A stretch of 64,000 nucleotides of DNA, taken from Anastatus disparis (lineage: Eukaryota; Arthropoda; Insecta; Hymenoptera; Eupelmidae). Both the position numbers and the translations under genes were made by a program. The DNA lies in the NCBI GenBank assembly GCA_017163975.1, contig JAFFSR010000229.1:15270001-15334000 (forward strand), read 5' to 3'. Numbering within the stretch: position 1 is the first letter of the stretch; every line of letters begins with the position of its first letter. Shown piece after piece: positions 1 to 12,612 of the stretch. Under the pieces are notes generated by a model. It saw nothing but the letters and a program-made list of their open reading frames with translations, searched no databases and was not told the origin of the DNA.

Positions 1-61
1 GCCTGGCTTTCTTGTGCGAGCGCATCGTCGCCAATCTCAGCGAACTGAACATTTTCGCCAT
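1..61 (-). CDS. possible first coding exon of an unidentified gene, cut by the window edge
   Basis: On the minus strand an ATG at 61-59 opens a frame that stays open to the left edge (20 codons, beginning MAKMFSSLRLATMRSHKKAR). The start context is strong: A at -3 and G at +4, after a purine-rich leader without a nearby upstream ATG. GC content here is higher than in the AT-rich flank. A second ATG, also in good context, follows three codons later. I do not recognise the protein; the visible part is basic, with an RSHKKAR stretch. It would lie downstream of the PKC gene in the same orientation, and a TATA-type promoter at 2267-2274 could serve it through a spliced leader. The plus-strand frame over the same bases has poor composition and no homology I know. 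With so little sequence, chance coding potential cannot be excluded. Confidence 0.35.
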   Translation of the reverse strand, partial: MAKMFSSLRLATMRSHKKAR

Positions 62-2230
62 TTTCTTTATTTTCTTACTCGGAAGATTCTCTCCCTTTTC
101 TTCAATCTCCAACCTTTTCACCTTTCTTTTCTTCCCATCCAAAGGCAACTTTCATTTATTCTTAATACACAGTTAATAATTCCGCTCTTACGCTATCTTT
201 TTCGTTTTTTCATCAGCTTCCCACTAAATATCAATTATATAAATTAATATTGTCTCATTATTCTTGAATATTCTCATGACTTTCGTCATTCATAGCTTAT
301 TTGCAAATAAGCATCTGACACTACCGTTTCTTTGGCTTCTTTTCATAATTTTTATTACATATTAAGTATACATCTTTTTTTTCTTTACTAACCATCATGA
401 TTTTTCTGGAAAAAAACAATTACGAACTATTACACTATAAATTATAAACTATATTAGTTTGGATTTATTTTTTTTCATCATTTTTATCTTAAAATTAAGT
501 ATTATTAATAAATTAAAATGATAATAATGCTTTAAAAAAAGAGTTAATATATTTCGATTTTGTGCTCATAGCAATATAACAATATACTAAATACGGAAAC
601 TCATCATATATTTTGGTCATTCCCTTCCTTTAGCCAACCTCTTAAAATATTTAATATATATATTATTTAGTATTATTTAGTATTAGTAAAAAAAATTTTA
701 TTCAACAAAATTTAATCGGAGTATTTTATATTTTTTTATTTAAAATTTCATCGAAAGGTTAATCGAGCCAATAATCAACTGAAATTTATCACTTTTACAA
801 AAATTATTATTGTGCAATTTTAATAAATAATATTGTTTATAAATGTTTTAAATAAAAAGTCTAAATTTTACTTATAAATATAGTAACCTTATTGCAAATG
901 CTTAGAAAAAGTAATAACATCTAAATAATAAAATTATAATAATATGAGAAAAAAATCATATGTATGCTCTACGTATATACACATGTGTACTGTGCAGACA
1001 CGCGCGCGTGCACAAACATACGCACACACGGACGTCAAGCATATGAAGCACTACTATGTAAATTTATAAAATCTCGAATTAGAAGGAACTTGCTCTTATG
1101 CTTTTCTAACGTTAATTACAAAAATTTTCAAATATAATAATGCGAAATTTAAAAAACTTTCACTTACACTATAAGCATACTTTAAGTTTTTATCAAAAGC
1201 CTCAAAATATTTATCCAAATAGTAATGTATTTTTAGAACTTTTCGATCGCACAAATTCGTTATTTTCGTTGAGCATTCTTTAACTCGTTTGATTCTTCGT
1301 TACTTTGAAAAAAAAAAATAAATAAAGCACTTAAATCATGGGTATATATTTGTAAGCTTTACTTGTTTTCAGTAAATGAAAAAGTGTGTGTTGAATAATA
1401 AGGAAGAATACTCGTTGTTTTTATTTTCGTTTATAACTTGTTTTTTTCGATTTAACCCAAGTTTTGTTCGTCCACACTTGCGCAGACTTTCTCGTAGACA
1501 TTTATAAATTAAGAAAATTAAAAATGTGCTAGAGGCGCTTCGTTTCGAAGTCGCGAACGAACGACTGGAGAAAACTAAACGACGTTCATATGCTTGCTTC
1601 GAAATGAAGGACGAAAACGATAAAAGAGAATTTAAGAGAACAGAGATAGAGACTAAAGCGTCAAACTAAAAGTTAAGGCGTTTTAGGAGCTCAAGATAAT
1701 TGTACTTGAGTGAGGGAATGAACTCAGCGTGTAGCGCGCCTATGAAACACAAGATAAACATCTATATAAATAAGTTATATGTATCTACGAGTTTAAAATA
1801 CAAAGTATAAATAACATTTTTATTCAATTATTTGTTCAAACAAATTTCATTTATTCCAGTCTATTAAGAAATTTCATTTTTCTTTACAAATATTTAAATG
1901 CTTTACTAATATTTTTAATTTTCAATTGATTAGAATTTAGTCCGTTAAAAATGAAAAAATCTATTTCTTCTAGTTTCTAAAGATATAATAATTAAAAAAA
2001 TTTTTTTAACCACGAAATTCTAAGTAAATAATAAATTTAATCTGAAAAAGCTGAAGCAATCGGAGAACGAAATGAGATGGATGAAAGAAAAAATAAGTAA
2101 ATTATAATATTTTGTTGAAATGTAATAAGGGCACAGCGCGTATAGAAAAATTTGAGTAAATTATAAGGAAAGAAAGTAAATAAGAAAAAGAAGATAAAAG
2201 AAGCAAGCAAGCGACGAGTATCGAGAACGA
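62..2230. other. AT-rich sequence with a GC-richer island, possible leader or intron
   Basis: No gene is recognised. Most of it is AT-rich simple sequence, with a short CG/CA-rich run near 1000-1030. The stretch 1530-1760 is less AT-rich (repeated CGAAC/CGAAG words) and could be a non-coding leader exon of the left-edge gene, since a TATA box lies just beyond it on the minus strand. I see no convincing coding frame. Confidence 0.3.
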
Positions 2231-2266
2231 AAATAACTTGTGGGGGATGGAGCAAGTACGGGAAGT

Positions 2267-2274
2267 TATTTATA
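2267..2274 (-). promoter_or_regulatory. TATA box (TATAAATA), candidate core promoter
   Basis: The minus strand reads GGACGTCCTTTATAAATAAC here, inside a GC-richer island (2240-2390). Spacing predicts a start site near 2240, transcribing leftwards to the possible start exon at the window edge. The adjoining GGACGTCC palindrome is CRE-like. No initiator is obvious, so the call rests on the TATA box and base composition. Confidence 0.35.
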
Positions 2275-3201
2275 AAGGACGTCCCATATACAAGTTTTGT
2301 AGTCTCGGCACTTGACGATCTGCCACGCTCTATGCACTTGCTGCAGCGATCATTGACCGACGATTTACGCCTGAGCTTTTACACCTTGGATTAATTTAAC
2401 AATATTTTTAATCAGCAAATTTGAAGAAAAATTTTCATTTTACGCTAGAAAGTTGGATACACTAATCTAAAATTTAAAAAGTTTTTTGCACGTGTAATGT
2501 CAATTAACTGAATTTTAAATTCGTAGATTGAACTTTTAAGTTAAGTAATATTTTTGGCTTGAGATTATACATTTTTGTGTTTAAATTTTCACAAGACTCG
2601 TTGATAAATTTCAATCAAAGATGAAATACAAAAATTTTTAGACTCTACTCTGGTCATATTTTAATTGAAAGTCTAAAAACTTAGCTTACAGTTAAAAAAC
2701 GTAAATAAGTAATACTTAACTTTGTTGATTTTAAGGTCACATAAATTATAGTACGGATTCTTTAAGAAAAGACTTTTCTTCTTTGTATCTTAGCGTTATT
2801 AATTTTAGATATGACGAATATTATTGTTTGTGTTTGTAAGAATTAAAAGTAAGTATGCACAAATACACATAAAATAATTGCTTTTAGATTAAAAAGAACG
2901 AATATTAATAAAATAAAAATACGCGGGATGCTTGCTGTATTTGTCATTTGACAAGCTTGGAGATATGCAACTTGATTTACTAAAGTTCAAAGAAAGAAAA
3001 GAATGAATCACTGCAGCTTAAATGGAAGTTAGAAGCGAAGCTATATACTCGGCAAAAAGTTAACTTTGCTCCCACAAACTTTGCCAATTTTATTCTTTGA
3101 GGCTCTAAAGTTAGCGTAAGCCAACCACTCAATCACGATGAATATTTTATTTGGCACTTGCTGAGAATTCGAAAAACAAAGATAAGCAATTATTAATTAA
3201 A

Positions 3202-3428
3202 CTACGTTAATTTTTACTCTTATACATAAATAATATTCTATAATTATTATTCTTGTCGGTATTATTAAACTCTTGTTAAATAAATATGCATTCTCATTAC
3301 TTTTTGCCTCAATAATAGTGCTCTTATTAAATTTTTAAGTTATAATCTTTTTTCCAATGCATCTCAGCTAAATAATTATTTAAATTTTATTCTGGAGCTT
3401 GCCGTGTTTTTTCAGCTTACTTTTATTT
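3202..3428. repeat. 227-bp direct repeat, left copy
   Basis: This AT-rich segment reappears at 7972-8198 in the same orientation; compared by eye the copies are identical from CTACGTTAAT to CTTTTATTT. They bracket the decayed non-LTR retrotransposon exactly. See the finding on the age mismatch. Confidence 0.85.
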
Positions 3429-6400
3429 GATATATCTGATTTCCTGCTACTTATAACTTCCTCTCTACTTTTTACCCATCTATTTTTTTATTTCTGTTTT
3501 AGCTGTCGCGCAGGTTAGTACATGTTGTAAACTTTCTATGTCCTTTTGCACAGTCTATAATGATTTGTCTCTGTAACCCTTATTCCCATCCTTCTCAAAC
3601 ACTCCACACCTGATATGGTGTCCATTGCTCTCAATGTCCTCTGTTTATATTTTTGTCTTCCCAATATTTTTTTCCTGTCTAGGCTTTTTTAATAATTTAA
3701 AGATTTACAGTAGCCTGACTTTCGATTTTTCCCAGTCAGAGCTGGATTTGACTAGTTTCTTTATTTTATCATTCTTTAAGTTTTTATGTACTTTCTCGTT
3801 ATTGTTTCCTAATTTTATTAAGTTAATTGTTTCTCCGTCTCCTACTTCATTGAAAGTACTTTCTATTTCCTCTCCTCAAGGCTGCATTTTTATTCTCTTT
3901 GTATACCCCCTAATTTCTTCTGTCTAAGCATATTTTAGGCCATCTATCCTCATCCATTCTTGCTACTACTTTAAGATAATTTACTGCTCTTTTTCTCGCT
4001 TGATTTCATCATTTATTGCCTGCTTCTATTCGCCATATATATATATTCCGGTGTATTTTTTGTCTATACCTCAAGGCCATTTTACATATCTTCTGTGTGT
4101 TTTTTCAATTTCCTCTTTTTCCCATCCCCATATTTCCTGCCCCATATAGGCAACCTGATCTTATTAAAGTGTCATACACGTACAATCTTCCATTTAGTGT
4201 TTCAATTTTCTTGCTCTTTTCGTTATTCCCCATACTGAGTTTTAGCCTTTGTACTTTCCTGCTATGTTTCTGATGTGTGCTGTAATTTGTTTTCTTACTA
4301 GAAAGTGAATCCTAAGTATTTAAATTCTATTTACTATTTTCATTTTTTTCCGGCAATTCCCACCCTTCTATTTTTTTTAATTTTCCGCCATTTCTAAAAA
4401 AATCATGATTTATTCTTTTAGTGTTGACTAATATTTCCCCATTTCTATCGCAATACTTCCCCAGTTCCTCAGCATCGCTTGTAGCCCCCTCCTTGTCGTC
4501 CGAGATCATCGCAACATCATCCAAGCAACTTTGCCAGAAGATTTTTTCCCTCCTATCACTACCTCCCTCTGCTCTTTTTCCCAAATTACATCTATGTCAT
4601 CTAGACTCAAGCAGAACAAGCTAGGCTTAGAGGACATCCTTGTTTCACTCCCTTTATTTGTTTTAAAACTTTCCGATATCCTCCCCTGTAAATAGATTTC
4701 ATTGATTGCTCTGTATATATCCTTTAATCATTTTCAACATTTTCCTGTCGAGACTTAGCTTTCTATTTTTTTGAATAAGATTGTTCTGTTAACAGACAGC
4801 GCCGTTTTGAATCCACAAATCCTACAAAGTTTTCCCCCTTTTCTTTAGTTTATTGCCCATTAGGCTATTTAGGACGAAGATTTGGTCCGTACTCTTTTAC
4901 TTCTGAAACCAGCCTGGCTTTCATTAAAATTTTTTGTCTTCTACCCAGCATCTTAACCTACTCAAGCAATATATTTGCTAATATTTAAATTCCTACGTCT
5001 AGTAGTGCTATTCCTCTGTAGTTACCTGTGCAGTTCTGTTCCCCTTTATGTATTGAAATATTCTCATGATTTCCATCCCTTAATAATTTCTACTGTTATT
5101 TCGCATAGCCCATTTAGTATGCCTGTTAGTTCTAATTTGTCATAGGTAGTTCTTTAAAATTCAACCGTCACCCCATCTTCTCCTGGGGTTTTATTGCACT
5201 TCATTTTATTTAACGCACTTGGACCTCTAGGATCTATGTCTACATTCCAAATCTCATTCCTCATTTTCAGTTACAAATTAGTCCCTTGTTCTTCCGTCAT
5301 TTTCATTGTTGGTTTTATTTTCTGTTCCTAGCAATTTTTTAAAATGATTTACCCAGCTTTTCTTATATTTTCGCCTTTTTCTTACTTTTTAATTTTAAAT
5401 TTATTAATCGCGCCTCAGAAGTCTTTCATATTTTTGCTCATTTCAATTCCTTTTTATTTTCCGCTGCTAAATCTGTTTTTATTTTTTTCCCGCATGGCTT
5501 TAATTTAGTCCTTTCTTTCTTAAAGACATTCCTTGTCTTTCTTTGATTTTAACCATTTTTAAACTATTCATTACAAACTTTTTTGCTCTTTGGCTTCTCC
5601 TTGTATTCAGGAATATAATTTTTGTTTGTATTATTATCTTTTTTGTCATTTTTAAGTCTTTGGTCATGATGTTCAATTAAGTTTATTAATTTCTGCCCAT
5701 CTCACCTGTTCATTTCCTCCCTTGTTCTAAATCTTTGCCCGCTTCTTCCATTTCCTTTTTATGTACTCATCTTTTTCTATCATCCCATTTTATCATTATC
5801 GGTCCCTGTCTTTTCTATTTGAATATACTTTTCTATTTGTTTGATTTTGTTAGTTCTAGCTTAAATTTACTGGTAAGGATCGGATTCAGTTCGCGGCTAT
5901 TTTAATTTCTTCTGTTGCGCTTTTGCCCTGCTATCTACTTCTATTACTAGATCTAGGCACCGAATTACAGCCCTCCCCACGCATGTCAAGCCCCTTCTCA
6001 GTCTCCCTTGGTGCAACCATTTTTATTACGCAGCCCAGGTTTTCGTAAAATTCTATTAATTTTCCTCTGCGTTAAGTGTTTTGTTTCCGAATTTCTATCT
6101 ACTGATGTTTCTTCGTCTGCTAGTATTTGTTCTGTGCCGATTCTGCGTTTAAGTCCCCTTTTTCGCGATAATTAATTTTTCTCCCGTATTAATACTTTGA
6201 TTCTACTAAATCTTTTAATTTGCATGTTATATTATTTACGCTCTGCTAATATTATACACCGTAATTACGCTGCATTTTTCTTCTGTTTCCTACTTTTAAC
6301 CCTAATTATAAGACCGTATTCCTACCGGTAACGTGACATTCTTTCCTATATCTGCTGAGACCTACAAGAATACCCCTTTAGCTCCGCTCTTTTTGCTTCC

Positions 6401-7971
6401 CTTGTTGCTGGTTTACTTTCCAAATATAATTTTATCTAATTTTTTCAGAGCTTCATTTTCCTTATGTGATTCTAACCAAGTTTCCTGTATCATTATTAAA
6501 TCGTAATTTACTTAAGAAATCCCAAGCTTCTCTGACTTTACGTATCCCCGCAATGTTCCAGCGTTACAGCTTTTATACATATATTATAGCCTTTGCATTT
6601 CTATAATCTTACTGGCTATTCTTCTGCCGTCATCTTCTTCTGCCGTGTTTGCTGACTGTCTACCGTCTTCGTCTGATATGTTGATCACAAAGGGCTGTCT
6701 TTGCTTCTATCTCTCGTTTATGCTTCTTTGGACTCAGCGAGTTCGCTCAGTTTTTCAATCCCACTCATACCAGTCTTCTTGAACCTGATTTTCATGTGAC
6801 CCATTTGTGTCTCTAGTCCGTTTTCCTCTCTTCTGTAGCAATTTTATTTAACCATTCCTGTATTTCTATTTCTATGTGTGTAGTCGTCAGTCAATCCAAA
6901 ATGCCTGCTCTAAATTAGCCTTATTTTTCATGATTTCAATTTTATTTTTAAGCGATTCCAGCTTTAGTACCAATCCTCCTCCCAGGTCACTGGTTTTCTA
7001 TGGCATATTGAAGGCCTAATTCTTTCCCATACAATTTTGTTTTATTTCTTCTTGTATACCCTTACCAACTGTCCTCACGCCTCTTATAAATATATTTCTT
7101 TTTCTTTCTAGCCTTCTTCATTCTCAGTCCGTATCTGGTTTCGCAGGCTTCTGGTATTTCCTTTATAGTTTCAGACGCTGGTCGCTGCCTTCGCGGCGCC
7201 ATATATCATCTATTCCATTGCTATCCTTGTCTTGGTTTGTCTTTCAAGCCATTGACTGCGCTGTTAATTTGAAGTCTATCCTCACGTTGTTTCTTGCTCT
7301 GCTTTCGTTTATGCTACCATTGAAGTGTTTCCTTCTGTATTATTTGTAGTGTTTTGAAATTCTTTTACTGTCTGTTGTATCTGTTTTTTGTGTCAGTTAT
7401 TACCCCGGTTCTGTTCTATTCGATGTTTTTTCCATTCCCGCCACTCGTTTTTTAATACTGTCATTTCTGTCTCTTAGGTTAATTTATAATTTCCTCATTT
7501 GTTCTCTCTTCTTTTCTAATTGTTTTCTGTCTCTTTTAAAACTTCTAACCGTTTCTTTTAAGGTATTTAGTCTTTTTTTCACTTCCATTATTTCTGAGAC
7601 CCACTTATTATTTTTTTCTTTTATTTTCCTGTGTGTGTCTCTACGTGTGATCGCATGTTTGTGTCTTTTTCTATGTGAGTATGGTGTTCTTGTTGGGTAT
7701 AGGTTGAATCTGATCGCAGTTCATAGGTTGTTGTTTGTTGAGTATTCCTTTCCTCATTTTTACTATCTTTAACGTCAGTGAGTAGCTCTGTTTTTACCTC
7801 TTCTTGTTTGTTCCTCCTGATGGCATGGCCATTCCCGTTTTATCTGTTAAAAGGAGTGCATGAGTTTGTCTCTCTTTACAAGGAGCTTGAAACTCAAGTG
7901 TTTTCTAATAAGAATTTTTTCAATGTATTTCAATTGTCCACTTGATTAGTTTTATTTTTAAACTTGTCTCT
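3429..7971 (-). mobile_element. degenerate non-LTR (LINE-type) retrotransposon
   Basis: Read on the minus strand, this pyrimidine-rich block contains the hallmarks of a LINE second ORF. Near 6500-6420 is an APE-type endonuclease segment with QETWL. Near 5215-5160 is the RT block KTPGEDGV. At 4545-4500 is the catalytic box, degraded to CLDDVAMISDD from an expected Y/FADD, followed by a typical downstream stretch (NGGKLKK) near 4400-4370. Segments from about 6700 to 7900 would be the first ORF and leader. Frameshifts and stops are frequent, so it is inactive. Most similar to jockey/I-like insect LINEs, but I cannot place it in a clade by eye. No poly(A) tail is evident at its 3' (left) end; the flanks are the 227-bp direct repeats. 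Confidence 0.8.
4327..5260 (-). pseudogene. reverse transcriptase domain relic of the LINE
   Basis: The best preserved frame is 4584-4327 on the minus strand. It carries LDDVAMISDDKEG, in which the catalytic aspartates survive but the aromatic/alanine before them has become CL, followed by a region like the RT thumb of insect LINEs. About 600 bases upstream, NKTPGEDGV matches the conserved N-K-x-P-G-x-D-G RT block. The two lie in different frames, so the domain is broken. Confidence 0.75.
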
Positions 7972-8198
7972 CTACGTTAATTTTTACTCTTATACATAAA
8001 TAATATTCTATAATTATTATTCTTGTCGGTATTATTAAACTCTTGTTAAATAAATATGCATTCTCATTACTTTTTGCCTCAATAATAGTGCTCTTATTAA
8101 ATTTTTAAGTTATAATCTTTTTTCCAATGCATCTCAGCTAAATAATTATTTAAATTTTATTCTGGAGCTTGCCGTGTTTTTTCAGCTTACTTTTATTT
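7972..8198. repeat. 227-bp direct repeat, right copy
   Basis: Partner of the repeat at 3202-3428, same orientation, no difference seen by eye. It sits at the 5' end of the minus-strand LINE. Confidence 0.85.
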
Positions 8199-8376
8199 AT
8201 TCATGAGTTTCAAATCTATGGCTCTTTTTAGAAAAATTTTTTCTAAATTTAGAGATTCTTATCTGAATTTTCTTGTTGTTTCAATAAAAATCTGAGATCA
8301 TTAATAACAAAGCTGTATGCGCTTAAAGTTTATTCTATTAAGAAAAATCTTAAAATTCAAATTAATTATAACTTAC

Positions 8377-8955
8377 AAGGAGAGTATCGCTTCTTCAGGT
8401 CACGAATCTTGTTGTAACTTTCAGATATGTTTTTATACATAAAATTATAAAAAAGACGCAAGCATTCAAGATTATGTTTAATTTTGAAAGATATCTTTAA
8501 AAAATCATTGTTTACAATAACAAATATTAGTCTCCAATCAGAGCTTATAAGTTCATTCTGACATATTCTACTAAAAGTTGAGATTTAATCCTTTTGATTA
8601 GAAAAAAAACGTTATAACAAAATGAAAAACATGAAAAAAATCAGCACAATAATTCAATGAAAATTTAAGTTCAATTTTATGCTACTTTTTATAAAAATTT
8701 CTATTTCCCTATAACTTTTGAACGGGTTGAGCTTTTTGAACATGTTTTATTTTAATCTAAATATAAAATATTCATATTAAATATTATAAACAATGATTTT
8801 TCAAAGAAATATTTAAAAATTTAGCAAGATAGCTCATAATTTTGGAATGATCGAGCGTTAGACCGAATGCTCGTGGCTTTCTTCATAATTTTATGCGTAA
8901 AAATATATCCGCAAGTTACAACAAGATCCGTGAGCCAAAGAAGTGATACTCTTAT
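8377..8955. mobile_element. fold-back DNA element, AGGAGAG family, copy 1 (diverged)
   Basis: The left end reads AAGGAGAGTATCGCTTCTTC and the right end is its imperfect inverse ending GTGATACTCTT. The arms stay complementary for several tens of bases (AAGTTACAACAAGAT on the right against ATCTTGTTGTAACTT on the left). Terminal words match the elements at 33.0, 35.7 and 56.7 kb. No transposase frame is present, so it is non-autonomous. The open frame at 9075-8821 (minus) is part of the arm and not a gene. Confidence 0.7.
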
Positions 8956-10204
8956 TCTTGTTAGTGCAAATACAAATGTCCTAAAGTAAGATATTGTTTT
9001 AATGAAACTTTTTAGAAAACTTAACTGTAATATGCAAGTTTTAAATTTTAGCCTTTTTTTGGAATATTTTTGCAAAGTTTATTTTTATTATTTGTAGGAA
9101 ATTTTCCTGTAGATTTACATTAAAATCATTATTAGAACTTTTCATGCTGTGTGAACATTAATTAATAATCAATAATGTAAAAAAATAAGTTCAAAGTCAT
9201 TACATGAGATTTCTGATGAGATATAAAATTTTTTAAAACAATTTATGTATCTCAAATGAGATAATACTATAATGATAAAAGTCGTAAAGTAAGTAAGTTT
9301 TAGCACTGAGTTTACTAAAACTTAAGTTACTAGGGCAAAAATAATAAGATACTTAGCTAGTTTATTCTTTGGCGTGTGTATATCTATTAATAACTTGCAT
9401 GACCCAATTTTATGGATTAGAAACGAACATTTTATACTCTCATTCATTAGTGTATAATGGAAATTCTAGGTATGATGACGCTCGCAACTTTAAAGATGCA
9501 TATATTATATTACTTACTTGACACTTAAACTAGCTAGTAATTAAAATTTAATTAAAAAATTTACCAATAAATTTATTTATTACGAAAATTTTATTATAAT
9601 TAAAATCAATTGATATATAAAACTATATTTTTGAGATAAAAATAAAAATATTTTTTTAAATTAAGATTTCTCAAAGTATTATATTTTTTAAATAATATAT
9701 AAGAAGAGCACATTGCATCGGAATCTCCAAATTTTTCTATCTTATAATTTTTTCTATAAAATTATGAAAAACGTCTAGTGTCTCTAAAATCCTAAGCTCA
9801 ATTTTTAAAAATGTTATGAAATTTTCTGTAAATCTTGAAATTACAATAAAAAAGAATTAATTACGTTAAATTGAAAGAAGTTCATAAAAGTACAGTATGA
9901 CAGTTAAATAAAACAATTAGTTCTTTAAAAATTGACTATAAATGTCTTTTTTCATATTGCTATTTGTAATCTTGAATTTTGCTTAGAATCATTTAATTGA
10001 TTGTATAATTTGTTAATTATTATCTAAAGCTAATAAAAATCTAATAATAGTATACATTTTATTATTTATAACAATATCAATAATTTATTGTTTTTTATTC
10101 AATTATATCACATATAGATTAATTTTTTAACATTTTCAACAATAAACAACGTGTAATAACAAAAAGATATCAGTCATTGGACGACTTATACAATAATAGA
10201 TGAA

Positions 10205-10253
<49 letters not shown>

Positions 10254-11910
10254 GTAATTTGTAAAAATATTTGTTACTTATTGTAGTATAATTATATAAA
10301 CTTGTATCTCTAAACGCGTTGTGTATTAAAGCACTTAAATACTTTTATTTACAAGATCGAAAATAAAAATGAAAAAAGTTTCTTTTAAGAAGGTTCTGAA
10401 GTGTATGGTCAACAGTAAAAGGAAACTTTTTTATCGTAAAGAGATAGTACTTACATACTTTTTATCAACGTAAACTGTTTAATAAAAACTCAAGTAAATG
10501 CATTGTAATAAGTTCTTGTAGTTGAATAATTTTTATAAAGCTTTTTTTTTAAATATTCAAATATTTTCTCTAACAAGCAATAAATTGTACAAACAGTATT
10601 TTAACATTGAGAATTAATAGGAAAAAGTAACAAGTGATACAATACCTTTGGAAAATATAGTCCTATTAATTATCTAGTAAGAAAAATTTCTCTTTATACG
10701 TCTATAAGATTGTCGTGTTTGAAACACTTCAAAACGCCTCTTAAAAACTATTAAAAGGAGCTGTTCTTTTGTTACATTTACGGCTGTCTTTGAATTTAAA
10801 ATTCTACAAATACTACTGAAAAATTAGTTATGCTTTTAATTTATATTCGCCTCGGTTAATCGGAAACAATTGATTCAGTCACAGTGACGATCATTTGGAT
10901 CCTATATTAAAGTGTTTATTTGTAGGCGCAGTACTCTTGAGCACCAATCAAATAACTACATTTTCAGAGTGTTCTTTTAAATTCTCTCTTTTACTACGTA
11001 TTAAATAAAAACCCTTCATTTATTTTATAAAAACTTAACTTTAGAAATTTATTAAATTAATGCTAAATTTTCCACTTTAGAGATTTTTAACTAGGGATCA
11101 TAATTTTACCTAATTTTAACTAATAAAAAAAACTGAATTTTGTAAGATCTCTTTCGGGAATTATTTTTTTTCATAATGCTAGATGCAAAATATGATGAGC
11201 CAGAATTACAGATTTTTATTACATTTAATAATATTTTTGAACTAATGATTACTTGATACAATATAATTTTAGAAAAATTAACTAATAACTTTAATATTTT
11301 AATAAAAAATTTTCTAAAATATCTCTATACTAGGTTTTTTATTAGTTAAAATGGAAGACTGTAATTAAGAGATATTTTAAATAATTTTTAATCAAGAATC
11401 AAAAATTGGGGAACTGTAATGTCAGTATTTTTCATTTACATATTGGCTTTGCATTGTTCTGCTGAATTATATAAGATATCGAAAAAATAATTCCAATTTC
11501 CGTTGGATTTAAATACATCTAAAATAAAGATGAACAATTCATTAATATTTGTTAATGTAATGTCACCTCTAATTTCATATATTTTATGAAATTGATCCCT
11601 AGTTTTAACATCTTCTAAATTAAATAATTTTAACAATAAGTTTAAATTCTGCATTAATTTAATTAAAATTTAAGTGAGTTGAATGTTAAATTTAAACATT
11701 ACAAGCACTTTCTAAATCTCTTTACAAAATTGAATAGAAAAATTTATCTCTCATTAGTTTTACACCATTAGTACCACACTATTCATTACTGTTTACATTA
11801 ATTTTTTATAAATTTTACGAGAAAACTTTGAAATTATTTAATAAAATTCAAACTTTTATTTTTATAAGTTATAATTTTACAAAAATGCCTAAATTTACAG
11901 CTAAATTAAT
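8956..11910. other. AT-rich intergenic sequence
   Basis: Apart from a trinucleotide microsatellite at 10203-10252 I see no gene, RNA or recognisable element here. It separates the LINE block from the 3' end of the PKC gene. The small frame at 11654-11436 (minus) has biased AT composition and no recognisable motif. Confidence 0.5.
10203..10252. repeat. (AAT)n microsatellite
   Basis: About sixteen uninterrupted AAT/ATA units. Confidence 0.95.
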
Positions 11911-11916
11911 TTTATT
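11911..11916 (-). terminator. Pkcdelta: candidate poly(A) signal of the PKC gene
   Basis: This is the first AATAAA on the minus strand after the PKC stop codon, giving a 3' UTR of roughly 500 nt. A U-rich tract on the transcript strand cannot be judged confidently in such AT-rich DNA. Confidence 0.3.
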
Positions 11917-12405
11917 ACATAAATTCAAAAATTTTCTCCGAGATAATAAATACTTGTTGACGAAGTATTAGAGCCTAATTAAGACAATTATCTAATAGTG
12001 AGAACGTTTTTAATTCTTCTAATGGATTATGTTAATTTTTCTTCTGTCGGTTTGACAAAAATTTTCAAAGAAAGTATAAAGTGCACATCATCGCTTTTGA
12101 AAAAGATGACGCTAGTTGAAAAAAGATGCCAGCCGAAAACAATGCTATTTTAAAACTGTTTTTAAAGAGACAAAAACCATGTTATTTAAAATTAAGAGCT
12201 AAAAAGAGCCTGTTTAAAAAAATAAGGAAAAATCATGCTATTTCTAAGAGATGGCATTTGCAATTTTTTTTTAAAATAGCACTCTTTTGTAAAGTTGACT
12301 TTTTTCCTTTTTTTTTCCAAATCGCGTCATCCTTCCTCGGGCTGACGACATGTACATATACACATTGAGCTATACGAGGAGAGTTGGCTTTTACAGAAAA
12401 TTTTG

Positions 12406-12612
12406 TCAGTCGGTGGCATTGGGATTTGTGTATGAAAATCCTCGAAAGACACCCTGGTCCATGGAAGTGAGTATTTGCTCCGGCACTGCAGTTAATCGGG
12501 GACGTTCTGCTGTAAAAGCCGTGTCGAAGTATCGTGTGTCCAATGTATGTTCAACCGCTGGCTTGAACGGAGGTTCCAACGATCGTCGCTCCAGCTTATC
12601 CCAAGCTACCGT
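12406..12612 (-). CDS. Pkcdelta: PKC delta, last coding exon (end of kinase domain and AGC C-tail)
   Basis: Residues 500-567 of the part of the protein in this window, ending at the TGA at 12408-12406. The exon starts after a clean acceptor (TTTTGCAG) in phase 0 with TVAWDKLERRSLEPPFKP, the conserved W-x-x-L-E-x-R block that wraps the AGC kinase N-lobe. The turn motif RLTAVP (Thr540) and hydrophobic motif FRGFSY (Ser559) are both present, so the priming sites expected of a novel PKC are intact. The protein ends eight residues after the hydrophobic-motif serine (YTNPNATD), as in delta-type PKCs. Confidence 0.95.
   Translation of the reverse strand, partial: TVAWDKLERRSLEPPFKPAVEHTLDTRYFDTAFTAERPRLTAVPEQILTSMDQGVFRGFSYTNPNATD

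Noticed and set aside
14..247. 77-codon plus-strand frame at the left edge
   Set aside because: Phe/Leu-rich translation of AT-rich DNA; the minus-strand frame over the same bases has a better start context.
3625..4624. Several plus-strand frames rich in Phe, Ser and Leu
   Set aside because: They are the antisense of the LINE relic, whose minus-strand frames carry RT motifs.
3202..8198. LTR retrotransposon (direct repeats as LTRs)
   Set aside because: The interior has APE endonuclease and LINE-type RT in the order expected for a non-LTR element, and the repeats lack TG...CA ends and any promoter/poly(A) layout.
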